A DNA stretch of 64,000 nucleotides from Epilithonimonas sp. JDS (GTDB taxonomy: Bacteria; Bacteroidota; Bacteroidia; Flavobacteriales; Weeksellaceae), in assembly GCF_021261315.1 (NCBI RefSeq), contig NZ_JAJSAX010000004.1:248001-312000 (forward strand), written 5' to 3'. A program made the position numbers and the translations under genes. Below the pieces are notes generated by a model. The model was given only the letters and a program-made list of their open reading frames with translations, ran no database searches and had not been told where the DNA came from. Shown here one piece after another: positions 16,640 to 25,423 of the stretch (the first letter of the stretch is position 1; every line of letters starts with the position of its first letter).

Positions 16640-17344
16640 TTATCTTCTAGGAGGAGAAGGCGGTGTAGAAGGCTGTCTAGGAGCAGGAGGGTTTGCTCTA
16701 GGAGGTTCGCTTTGTTTAACTACTTTTGGTGGTTGTGGTCGTGGAGGTGGTGGTACATTTCTACTCATAATTTCAATTTTATAAATATCTTCTTTTTCGT
16801 GCTGAATATAATTAATACTAAAAAAAATGATCGTTGCAAAAATAGATATAATACAATTTATCAAATGAATTTTGGATTTGTATAAGAAATAAGCCTTTGC
16901 ATCATTATTATTTACATTATTTTCTACACACTCCGATAAAATTTCTTCAACATTATTCTCAACTAATATTTCCAATGTTATTTCAGGACTAAAGTCGTCC
17001 TTATTTTCATCATAATATATTTTTAATTTGTCATATTCGTTTTTAATAAAGTTGGCGCAAGGAAAAGCCTTAAAATCAAATCCACTATACATCTTATTAT
17101 ACGATAAAAGTACATAATATATACTTACTATCCAGAAAGATATTGTTAGTAAAATAAATATTATAAAAATACATTTTAGTACTAAATTACCTTCTAAATA
17201 ATTATACTTACTGAGAAGATAATAAATTCCAGCAACCAATGCTGTAAGTATTCCAATCGGAATGTTTAAAGAATTATCTATATTATTTCTTCTCTCTTCT
17301 TCTTTGTAATACCACTCTTTAAGAAAATCGTTTCTATTTATCAT
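16640..17344 (-). CDS. Membrane protein with proline-rich C-terminal tail
   Basis: About 234 residues. Two hydrophobic helices (IPIGILTALVAGIYYLLS; LKCIFIIFILLTISFWIVSI) lie near the N-terminus and a third (INCIISIFATIIFFSINYI) near residue 175. The last ~40 residues are a basic proline-rich tail (PPPPRPQPPKVV, SPPRR end). I prefer the ATG at 17344, which gives an 11-bp overlap with the upstream gene; an ATG seven codons earlier is also possible. The two close N-terminal spans recall 2TM effector proteins of defence systems, but I cannot assign a family. It is coupled to the 105-residue gene upstream. Confidence 0.6.
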   Translation of the reverse strand: MINRNDFLKEWYYKEEERRNNIDNSLNIPIGILTALVAGIYYLLSKYNYLEGNLVLKCIFIIFILLTISFWIVSIYYVLLSYNKMYSGFDFKAFPCANFIKNEYDKLKIYYDENKDDFSPEITLEILVENNVEEILSECVENNVNNNDAKAYFLYKSKIHLINCIISIFATIIFFSINYIQHEKEDIYKIEIMSRNVPPPPRPQPPKVVKQSEPPRANPPAPRQPSTPPSPPRR

Positions 17345-17651
17345 CAGGATTATTCTGTAAAGCATTAAAACAATACGCTATCAAAAGACAAATTCCATTT
17401 TTTTCAATTCCAAATTTCCTTCTTTCATCAGAAACAGAATACAAATTATAAAAATAATATTCAATTTCTTCAATTTCTTCCTTTGTGTAAAGGCTAATAT
17501 CTAACTTATCTCCAAAATTTTCTTTTAAATATTGGAAAACAATTTTATTATCAATTTTAGACTTCATTATTTCTAATTCTACGAAGCCTCCATTATCTAC
17601 AATAGAATTTAGGTAGAAACCGAGATAGGAATATTTAACAGGATATTTCAT
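17334..17651 (-). CDS. Hypothetical protein, partner of the proline-rich membrane protein
   Basis: I do not recognise this 105-residue protein. It is rich in Ile, Tyr and Glu, has mixed alpha/beta character and no signal peptide, and contains a short acidic stretch (KEEIEEIEYYFYNLYSV). The stop overlaps the next gene by 11 bp, so the two are translationally coupled and probably act together. It begins 63 bp after the stop of the PHP-SMC ATPase gene and may belong to the same transcript. Confidence 0.5.
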   Translation of the reverse strand: MKYPVKYSYLGFYLNSIVDNGGFVELEIMKSKIDNKIVFQYLKENFGDKLDISLYTKEEIEEIEYYFYNLYSVSDERRKFGIEKNGICLLIAYCFNALQNNPDDK

Positions 17652-17714
17652 TACAAGTTTAATTTAATGTTCAATTGGGAGAATAATTACGGACTATCAG
17701 ACAACACAGAAAAT

Positions 17715-20702
17715 TTAAAATCCATATTTTTTTTCTCGCATTTTAAAAGCTTCCATGCCTCCTTCTACTATTTCAGTAATGTGCTCTCTGATTCCCATAC
17801 TCTTCAATAAATCTTTACAATCCGTAATAATGAATGAATCTTCTAAAGCACCGTTTATATAATCAAATTTATAAGGACTTTCACTATCAGTATCATTTTG
17901 ACCATTTTGATTAGCAACAATAACATTTTCAGCATCTGCGTTTACTACAATATTCGGATTATGTGTTACCAAGATGATTTGTCTCTCTTTCTTTCTTAAT
18001 TTTAAATATTCAACTAGTTCTCTTGAGACTGAACGATTATCAAGATTATCTTCTGGTTGGTCAATTAATATCGGACCATTATCCTTACTAAGTTTAATAA
18101 TTAACTTTAGTAATACAAAACTCGCTTTACCAGTCGACATTTTATGAATATCATCATTATCAGATTTTACATCCCAATGGTCAAAAAATAAATCCGTTAA
18201 AATTTTTTTACATGCATCTCTTTCTGAATTATTACCTTTTAATATTCCAGGATTATTCTCAATTCTTTCAAAAAGTCTTTTTAAGTCGTCTCTTACGGAA
18301 TTAAAATCAACCTCTGAGAGAGCCGTTTTTACAACAACATTAGCTCTTTCATATTGGTATAAATACTCAAAACCTTCATTATTAAAACCCCTTTTATCAA
18401 TAAGAGATTCAACCAATTTTCTAAATTCAGGATAATTATATTTAACAGAACCAATAATATCGACTTTATCGTCTTGATCTTCCAATAAAGATATTCTAGG
18501 CTGTAATTCTTCTAAAATTTGTGAATAAAGTTTAAAGTTTTCTTCAAATTCCAAAAAAATTTTATTTTTTTGCTGATTAAGAGCAGTTTTACTATCTTCA
18601 ATTTCCTTTTTAAATTGTAGAATTTCACTTAGTTTTTTTTGATCTTCTGCAATACTATTCTGAATAGATTCTACCTGCTTTTGATTCGCAAGTTTTTCAT
18701 TAAGAGGTGTTAATTTATCAGCAGTACTGCTCTGTTCTTCTTCAATTCTAACTAAATGAGTCTTAAATATATTTTCCTGAATAAATTTTTCATTTTCGTC
18801 TTTACTAATTTCTCTTTCCAAGCTATTTACAGCATCTAAAGCATCATCTATAAAGTTATATTTAACTAACAAATCACTTTTAATACTTTCAATTTCGAGT
18901 GAATCAAATAGAATGCGTTTACGATTAATAAGTTCAGTGAAAAATCTTTTGGAATCGTCATTAAATTTTTTAATTTTTTCAAAATCAGAATTTACCTTAC
19001 CATTTTCAATCTTCAATTGATTCATCTTTTCATTTAAACCATTATATTCTAATAATTCGTCCTCCGTAAAAGCAACACTTAGCTGCTCGAGCTTACGTTT
19101 ATTAGAAGCTATACCTTCTTCCAAAGCCTTAGTATCTCCTCTTGATAAAAGTTCCTCCTCTTTTTTCTTAATGTTATCTTTCAATGAAAAATAATAATCA
19201 ACGTCCTGTTCTCTTTGTTGGTCATTACTAATCGCATTATCAACAAAATCATTATACTTTTTTTTATATTCTGGAGCCTCTAATATTAAGTCTCTAATCA
19301 ATTTTTTCAAAGTGTTTCCATTCTTTCGGCTTTTATCAACTAAATTGGACAGGTGATTTTGAGGGATATATTTTACACTAGGCAATATACTGGATTGACT
19401 AGGTCTATCTATAATAAGTTGTTCACTTCCAGAAAATAATTTAACTTTAAAATTAAAGCTGGTATCGCCTTCAGATAGATCATACAAATCTTTAAATTTA
19501 TTATCATCAGAATCTTTATATTTTAGGATATTATTTTTCAATAGATCCTCACTAGCATTATTCGGTAGAACTTCTGCATTTAAAGTTCGAGCAATTTTAT
19601 ATAGTAAAATAGATTTTCCAGATGATTTCCCACCAATTATAACATTTAGGTTTTTATTAAATTTAATAACTTCTCGGGTAAATTTATTATCGGAAGATTT
19701 AAAGCATACCTCATCGATCATTAAATTATCTAATTTTTCAGATTCAGGTTCATCTATCTGAATTTTTATCCTTTCAATAGGTTCATATATTATTTGTTTT
19801 AAACCTTCAAATGTAGATTCAGCTTTTATCCAAGTAAAACAATGACCTAATTCCTTCGGCTTCGTAGCATTATCATCAACAGCAAAACCATGAGAATCAC
19901 TACAATGGAGTAATCTATCATTTACCCCTTGTGCTTTAAGAGATTCTTTACCTTTATTCGCTTGTTCAACCGACGGAGAAGCAGAAAAAATAAAATGAGC
20001 TCTATTAACAACAGTTTTTTTCTCTAAAGGAGAACTATCCCATCTAAATGCTTCCCATTCGGCTTTACCTATTGCCTTAAAATACTTCCCTTTTAAGAAA
20101 GTATTTGGCTCAGCTCCTTCTCCTAGCAAGTCCTCAATCTTTCCTAATTCAAAATTTAGATTGTTAAAACCTACGTCTAAGGGACTACTCATAGACGCTC
20201 TTTTTTCTTCAGGAGTATTATCAATTATATGATTGCCTAAATCAATTAAACTTTCTCTAGTTATAACTCCGCCCCAACTTTGATAATCAGAAGCTGTAGC
20301 ATCAAGATTAGCTTTCGCTCTTAATCCGCTAAGAAATTGTGATTCAATTAAATCAACTTTCAGAACACTTTCATCAGCAAAAAGGATATGATAATTTAGT
20401 CTTCCTAATTCAGCATTTCCAACAAATTCTTTTAGTCTAAATTCTATAACAGGTAAAATCAAGTCAACGCTTTGAAGACCACCGTTATTTTTATATTCAA
20501 GAACTTTTTTATATCCATCGATAAATAAATAATCATTGATTCCAAAAACTTTTATGTTTTTGTCTCTAGCTAATCTTTCTAAATCATTAAAATATCGTTC
20601 CCAGATTTCATCAGTATCTCCGCCATAGTCAGAACATAAAGTTTTAGGAGTATGGACATGTAAATCCCATTTTCGCCATTCCGAACCTCTCGTAGTTATC
20701 AT
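17715..20702 (-). CDS. PHP-domain / SMC-like ATPase (TrlF-like)
   Basis: This 995-residue protein joins two parts. The N-terminus is a PHP metal-dependent phosphoesterase domain: WDLHVHT (residues 12-18), FGINDY (near 80) and HCSDSHGF (near 278). The C-terminal part is an SMC/RecN-type ABC ATPase: Walker A GGKSSGKS near residue 355, a long coiled coil (about 500-760), signature MSTGKASFVLLK near 855, Walker B ILIDQPEDNLDN near 880 and the H-loop ILVTHNP. The architecture matches what is annotated as TrlF-family AAA-like ATPases. It could act as an ATP-gated nuclease or phosphoesterase in defence. That role is inferred from domains and neighbours. Confidence 0.8.
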   Translation of the reverse strand: MITTRGSEWRKWDLHVHTPKTLCSDYGGDTDEIWERYFNDLERLARDKNIKVFGINDYLFIDGYKKVLEYKNNGGLQSVDLILPVIEFRLKEFVGNAELGRLNYHILFADESVLKVDLIESQFLSGLRAKANLDATASDYQSWGGVITRESLIDLGNHIIDNTPEEKRASMSSPLDVGFNNLNFELGKIEDLLGEGAEPNTFLKGKYFKAIGKAEWEAFRWDSSPLEKKTVVNRAHFIFSASPSVEQANKGKESLKAQGVNDRLLHCSDSHGFAVDDNATKPKELGHCFTWIKAESTFEGLKQIIYEPIERIKIQIDEPESEKLDNLMIDEVCFKSSDNKFTREVIKFNKNLNVIIGGKSSGKSILLYKIARTLNAEVLPNNASEDLLKNNILKYKDSDDNKFKDLYDLSEGDTSFNFKVKLFSGSEQLIIDRPSQSSILPSVKYIPQNHLSNLVDKSRKNGNTLKKLIRDLILEAPEYKKKYNDFVDNAISNDQQREQDVDYYFSLKDNIKKKEEELLSRGDTKALEEGIASNKRKLEQLSVAFTEDELLEYNGLNEKMNQLKIENGKVNSDFEKIKKFNDDSKRFFTELINRKRILFDSLEIESIKSDLLVKYNFIDDALDAVNSLEREISKDENEKFIQENIFKTHLVRIEEEQSSTADKLTPLNEKLANQKQVESIQNSIAEDQKKLSEILQFKKEIEDSKTALNQQKNKIFLEFEENFKLYSQILEELQPRISLLEDQDDKVDIIGSVKYNYPEFRKLVESLIDKRGFNNEGFEYLYQYERANVVVKTALSEVDFNSVRDDLKRLFERIENNPGILKGNNSERDACKKILTDLFFDHWDVKSDNDDIHKMSTGKASFVLLKLIIKLSKDNGPILIDQPEDNLDNRSVSRELVEYLKLRKKERQIILVTHNPNIVVNADAENVIVANQNGQNDTDSESPYKFDYINGALEDSFIITDCKDLLKSMGIREHITEIVEGGMEAFKMREKKYGF

Positions 20703-21026
20703 AGTTAAAAGTTTTTTAGTTTTAGTTTTGTTAAAGTAAAAATAATTACTGAGACATCAATACGGATTTCCGTAATATCTTTTCAATAAAATATTATCTA
20801 TTCAAAAAGTGCTAAAATCTCCCCCCATTTCTTATTATCCCACTTATATAACTCATTAATCATCAAAGTACCTCACGCAGTGCTTTCTTTTATTGAAAAA
20901 TGGAAAATTTGCCAACCTGAGACTAATAAGTTTCACACTTCAACAAAAAATTAACAATAAGAAACAAAAAAAATTATTAAAAAAACTCTACTTGTAAGTT
21001 TGGTTAGGATGGGTGAGATTACACAA
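20703..21026. other. Intergenic region, 324 bp
   Basis: No gene is supported. It holds a tight palindrome TACGGATTTCCGTA (20761-20774), a possible operator 59 bp upstream of the PHP-SMC gene. A 21-codon minus-strand frame (20798-20863, MINELYKWDNKKW...) could be a remnant or a leader peptide. The rest is AT-rich. Confidence 0.4.
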
Positions 21027-22334
21027 TTACTCTACAAAAATCTCTTTTGTAAAGATTACGGGCGAAGTAATTTCATCGCAAATTATATTTATTTCAATTT
21101 CATACTTACCTTTTTTCAAAGCAGCAATTGAAATTGTGTCGGACAGGTTGAAAATTCTAGTATGTGTGATTTTTGACGTTTTAATTGTTAATATATTTTT
21201 TTCTTCGTTAATATGATATGATTTATTTAATGTAGGAATGTGGAATATCTTTGACTTAACAAATGAATTAATAGACACTCCACCATAAAATTTTTGAGAA
21301 TGAAGCTTTGTGGAATTATATTCCTTTAAAGCTTTTTCTATTGGATTAATACCAACATTTGGTAAATCAGGTTCATCAAGATTATCTAACTTTTCTTTTT
21401 CTATCAAAGCTATATCTTCAGAAAATTTAAAGTCAATATAAACATCGTTAGCTTTGGCATTTCCTATGTTACAAATCTCAATATTTAGCAGAAGCGCATT
21501 ATTCTTAAAGTTCTGGAAAAAATTATCCTTTTCAATAAATTCATTAATTACCTTTTTGTTTGTTATTAAATCATTATTAAAATTATCAATATCATCTTTT
21601 GTAATATATTTTAATAAATGAGTTGGAACATCGTCGAATCTAATACTCTCATATTTGCGATGTCTTATCTCATCATGTTTTAATGTAATTGGATTATTAT
21701 TATTTATTTTTACTTCAAAAGCAGGTATATCATTATGGCTTATAGCTTTGTATCTTTCTAATGACTCTCTTAATTCTCTATTTTCCTTAACTAATTTTGT
21801 TATTTCTTCTGTAGCTTCAAGCGATGTGGCTAAGTTGGATTTGACCCATCCAATACGAGGAGTTTTAAAGAATATTTTTGTTAAAGCAATAGCTATTTTT
21901 TGTCCTAATTCGGCATCATTATCCCAAAAATCGCACATAGAATTATTAGTAACCTTTGTTAAAAATTTATCTAATGATTTTTGTAGTGTAATATCAGCAT
22001 CTCTTTGATTTGGAGTCGTCGCTACATTTCTGCTTTTCACAAAAGAGATAATTGGAACTCCTAGTGATTTGGCGTAATCAAATTCTTTCTCTGTATAGCT
22101 CACCCCTTCATTTGTTATAGATCCATATCTATGTCCTAAAATTAACAAGTAATAATCACTATTTTCAATTGTTGATTGTATAGTGTTCCATTGCTCATCA
22201 TTATCTGCGCTGAACATTTCCATTCCTATTGGAATTTGATATAAATTTAGTATAACTTTTATCGCCTCATCTCGAGCACTTACTAAATCTTTGTAAGTAG
22301 AACTTATAAAGACTTGATATTTTTTTTGGTACAT
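21027..22334 (-). CDS. DUF4062 protein (TIR/SLOG-like sensor or effector)
   Basis: The N-terminal ~110 residues of this 435-residue protein match DUF4062 closely: YQVFISSTYKDLVSARDEA (residues 6-24), IPIGMEMFSADNDEQW, DYYLLILGHRYGS and SYTEKEFDYA. DUF4062 is predicted to adopt a nucleotide-binding fold related to TIR/SLOG proteins and occurs in NLR-like and phage-defence proteins. A coiled segment (about 170-195) links it to an unrecognised C-terminal half (about 200-435) that looks beta-rich. It lies 8 bp after a 117-residue gene, so the two form a module. NAD-directed activity is possible, but catalytic residues cannot be asserted. Confidence 0.75.
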   Translation of the reverse strand: MYQKKYQVFISSTYKDLVSARDEAIKVILNLYQIPIGMEMFSADNDEQWNTIQSTIENSDYYLLILGHRYGSITNEGVSYTEKEFDYAKSLGVPIISFVKSRNVATTPNQRDADITLQKSLDKFLTKVTNNSMCDFWDNDAELGQKIAIALTKIFFKTPRIGWVKSNLATSLEATEEITKLVKENRELRESLERYKAISHNDIPAFEVKINNNNPITLKHDEIRHRKYESIRFDDVPTHLLKYITKDDIDNFNNDLITNKKVINEFIEKDNFFQNFKNNALLLNIEICNIGNAKANDVYIDFKFSEDIALIEKEKLDNLDEPDLPNVGINPIEKALKEYNSTKLHSQKFYGGVSINSFVKSKIFHIPTLNKSYHINEEKNILTIKTSKITHTRIFNLSDTISIAALKKGKYEIEINIICDEITSPVIFTKEIFVE

Positions 22335-22342
22335 AATAAAAA

Positions 22343-22696
22343 TTACTTTCTTAATTCAATTACTTTTCTCAATGCCTCAGTTACAATATTCATTAATTGA
22401 GAAGTAGAATCTACCTCGTTTATCTTATTTTCCAAATCCATAAAAAAATCTTTCTGACTAGAATAAGGTTTAGTTTTGGATAATTTAATTAAAGCTTTAG
22501 AACTATAAGTTTTCACTTTTTGAAGTTGCTTTTCAAAACTCCCTAAATGCTTTGCGTATGTTTTTCCTTCCTCCATTGTCATAGCGTTTTGCATAAAACA
22601 AAGATCAGCTCCATTCCTTGATCCCCTAGAACAATTGAAGGCAATTTTAATTAAATTCTCATATTCAGAGGCTTTTTTATAATTATCGACATTCAT
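22343..22696 (-). CDS. Small helical protein upstream of the DUF4062 gene
   Basis: This 117-residue protein is predicted to be almost all helical and lysine-rich (KQLQKVKTYSSKALIKLSK; a long final helix MNIVTEALRKVIELRK). No domain is recognised. An Asn/Arg/Gly segment (CSRGSRNGADLCFMQ) sits near residue 25. It lies 8 bp before the DUF4062 gene and 40 bp after the OLD-like gene. The tight spacing suggests a sensor, inhibitor or antitoxin-like partner of the DUF4062 protein. That is inference. Confidence 0.55.
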   Translation of the reverse strand: MNVDNYKKASEYENLIKIAFNCSRGSRNGADLCFMQNAMTMEEGKTYAKHLGSFEKQLQKVKTYSSKALIKLSKTKPYSSQKDFFMDLENKINEVDSTSQLMNIVTEALRKVIELRK

Positions 22697-22736
22697 ATTA
22701 TATTTTTTTCAAATGTATAAAGAAGGAAAAAAAACA

Positions 22737-24605
22737 TTACTTTTTATTAGTAATAAAATCACACATATCAATTGTTAATTTTTCTATCGCTTTGCTTTCT
22801 CTTAATTTTTCCCAAGAAAATTCCTTGCTTGCAAATATTTCGCTTAGGGATCTTTTATTTTTTAAAGATCCATATTTATTATTTTTTTTAACCTCATATT
22901 CCGATTGATTTAAAATAAAACTGTTACTACTTTTCCCCATTTTATTTCTAATATCATTTAGAAATTCGCCGATATACTTTTTATGGTAGTTACTACTTTT
23001 TATATTTCCTAAAGCTTGTTTAATTTTATCTTCAACCCCCTTTCTATTTTTAGAAATAATTTTTTTATTACATAATTCAATTAATAATTCTTCCCAAACA
23101 CTATTTGGTAAAAAATTCTCAATTTCTCGATGAGTTCTAATTATTTTCGAAACAAAATTATTAGATTCAATCTTTTCAATTTTTTCGAATCTCCTACCCT
23201 TTTTTGATATTACCGTGGCGTTATCACTATCAGCAACCAAAAAAATCTTATTAGACAAAGCTAAAGCCTTTATATTGTTTATTATTTCATCTTGTTCTTC
23301 TTCTTCTACATCATCAAACAAATAGTGGTCTAAATTAGTACCCGCATATTCAAAGAAAGCAAAATCAATGTCTTCCCTCGGAAATTTTTTTTGAAAATAG
23401 TCACAATAAGATTTAAGGAAAGCTTTAATATAAATTCTATCAGAAATACCTTCTACCCAAATACTACAATTTGCCATAAATACAGATGAATTATTGACAC
23501 CTATATTTCTTAGGACATCATTATCACCATCGTTTACATTCTTAATAATCAATTTCTTATTTCCGTCAGATTCTAAGTTAGAAGAAAATGAATAAATAGA
23601 GATGTCATTTTTCTCAAGACTTAAATCAAGGAAATGATTAGAATGAGTAGAGATAAAATATGTCAGATTCTTTTCAGCTAAGTCCGTATTAGATATTATT
23701 TGCTCTAAAAATAGACGTTGCATTCCTGGATGAAGATTAATTTCAGGTTCATCAATAAAAACATAAGAATTATTTTCAGCCATAAATATCTTATACATCA
23801 ATATTATCAAAGCTTGAATTCCATCACCCAAGTCAAATAAATCCCGGGAATGATTTTCTCCCTCAATATGAATGCTAATAATTTCTTTTGTATTATCTCC
23901 CTTTCTACTAGCATCTTTATCAAACTCAGCAATAATATCTATTGCTTTTCCATCAAAAAAATTACTACTTATAAATTTTTCAAAACTCTCAAATCGTTTT
24001 CTCGTTTCTCTTTTAGAGTTGCGGGTATTAAGTATGTCTTTATACAAATGAATTCCAGTAAAAACATTTATTTTTTCATCAAAACGATAATTTTTTATTA
24101 AAGTATGTGCAAGAATGTCATCCTCAATTTTATTGTATTCATAATCAATAATATCTCCTAACGTATTTTTTATTTCCTTTGTTTGTTGATATAATGAATG
24201 GGCTGTTCTAAGCGTAGGAATATAATAAAATAGTGTAGATTTTTCAGTTATTAATTTATTTACATCAAAATTATGAAAGTCTCCATTTTTTCCATATAAA
24301 TGATTGATTTGAGTGTCTAAATCTAAATTTTTTATTAGCATTTTACCTCTCTGCGAAACTTGAGCATATCTATTACTATTCTTAATTTGTTCGTTGTAAA
24401 TATTGAAAAGCATATCGTTTAAAAAAAAGAATTTATCAAAGGACATCAATTTCCTCATAAATTTACTTTTTCCACTATTATTAGTACCGATTAAGATATT
24501 TATTTTATTAATAGAGGGAAGGTATTTCAATGGTTGTATTTTATCATCTTCATCAAGCCAGTAATCATCGATATTTTGTAATAGTAGTGTCTTGGAACTC
24601 TTCAT
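22737..24605 (-). CDS. OLD-like ATPase with C-terminal TOPRIM nuclease domain
   Basis: This 622-residue protein has an ABC-type ATPase core: Walker A ILIGTNNSGKS (about residues 36-46), Walker B YVFIDEPEINLHP near 280 and an H-loop-like FISTHSNHF. It is followed by a TOPRIM domain: WVEGISDRIYIKAF near 382 with the conserved Glu, and FLVADSDNA near 455 with the DxD pair. This is the layout of overcoming-lysogenization-defect (OLD) nucleases such as GajA. No UvrD-like GajB partner is nearby, so it is not a standard Gabija system. Two unrecognised genes upstream on the same strand are likely partners. Confidence 0.8.
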   Translation of the reverse strand: MKSSKTLLLQNIDDYWLDEDDKIQPLKYLPSINKINILIGTNNSGKSKFMRKLMSFDKFFFLNDMLFNIYNEQIKNSNRYAQVSQRGKMLIKNLDLDTQINHLYGKNGDFHNFDVNKLITEKSTLFYYIPTLRTAHSLYQQTKEIKNTLGDIIDYEYNKIEDDILAHTLIKNYRFDEKINVFTGIHLYKDILNTRNSKRETRKRFESFEKFISSNFFDGKAIDIIAEFDKDASRKGDNTKEIISIHIEGENHSRDLFDLGDGIQALIILMYKIFMAENNSYVFIDEPEINLHPGMQRLFLEQIISNTDLAEKNLTYFISTHSNHFLDLSLEKNDISIYSFSSNLESDGNKKLIIKNVNDGDNDVLRNIGVNNSSVFMANCSIWVEGISDRIYIKAFLKSYCDYFQKKFPREDIDFAFFEYAGTNLDHYLFDDVEEEEQDEIINNIKALALSNKIFLVADSDNATVISKKGRRFEKIEKIESNNFVSKIIRTHREIENFLPNSVWEELLIELCNKKIISKNRKGVEDKIKQALGNIKSSNYHKKYIGEFLNDIRNKMGKSSNSFILNQSEYEVKKNNKYGSLKNKRSLSEIFASKEFSWEKLRESKAIEKLTIDMCDFITNKK

Positions 24606-24735
24606 TTTTATTTTGGTATTAGTTTATTAATAAGTCAAAAATCAATTAAAATTCTCTCTCCTGAAGAATATTAATCAACCTATTTAAAGTCAAATTTCCA
24701 CTTGTCTACAAAAGAGATATTTGACTTGTTGTAAA

Positions 24736-25398
24736 TTATAATTTATTTTTTAAAAATAATCTCATTTTTTCAGCATATTGATTTATCTCGACATGATCAT
24801 ATCCCTTGATTTCATATTTACTTCCATTATCAAATCTACTTTCTTTATTTTCAATAGTTAATGCTAAGGGCATATCAAATAATCCCGATGGAATTAAATT
24901 GGAGGCTTCCTCCATAGCAAGTCTGGTATCATCACTTTTTAAAAACCAAATTAAATCGTCTAGAAAAGTTTTGTTAATCATTTCGCTACATTTTTTAAAT
25001 TCTTCATAGGTTAGATTTTCTCTTACATACTCTGAAAATAAAAGCCCAATAAATTCCGCTTTAATATGGTCATCAGCCTTGTCTATTAGATAGATAATTT
25101 TTTCTCCAGCCTTAATTCTTTCATCTTTTGAATCATCAATTCTTTGAATTGCTTTTATCCTTTTATCTTCGGGAATATTTTTTAGCTGAAATAAAAAGCT
25201 AAGTATTTTTTTTGAAAAAATCCTATCTTGAATACTCATGAAGCCTTTATTCAAGTTTATTATGCTACCAATAAACGGAATATCCTTTAGTATTCCATCT
25301 TCTAAATTTGAATCAATAATAGCTTCCCCAAAATCCAATGTGATTTTTACAATTCCATTAGATTTTATTGATTCTACAAGGCTTTCATGTAATTTCAT
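24736..25398 (-). CDS. Hypothetical protein associated with the OLD-like gene
   Basis: I cannot name a family for this 220-residue protein. Its features are a central hydrophobic segment with glycines (GILKDIPFIGSIINLNKG, about residues 34-51) and basic residues next to it. A charged helical region (KDERIKAGEKIIYLIDKADD) and a conserved-looking end (MRLFLKNKL) follow. The short Gly/Ile segment could insert into or contact a membrane. It sits 130 bp upstream of the OLD-like ATPase gene and 25 bp after the HNH-like gene on the same strand. It may be the effector or regulator of that ATPase. Confidence 0.55.
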   Translation of the reverse strand: MKLHESLVESIKSNGIVKITLDFGEAIIDSNLEDGILKDIPFIGSIINLNKGFMSIQDRIFSKKILSFLFQLKNIPEDKRIKAIQRIDDSKDERIKAGEKIIYLIDKADDHIKAEFIGLLFSEYVRENLTYEEFKKCSEMINKTFLDDLIWFLKSDDTRLAMEEASNLIPSGLFDMPLALTIENKESRFDNGSKYEIKGYDHVEINQYAEKMRLFLKNKL

Positions 25399-25423
25399 TT
25401 TTTATCACTGGTTTATCTTAAGA

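Noticed and set aside
22737-24605. Standard Gabija system
   Set aside because: The OLD-like gene is not accompanied by a UvrD-like GajB gene on either side.
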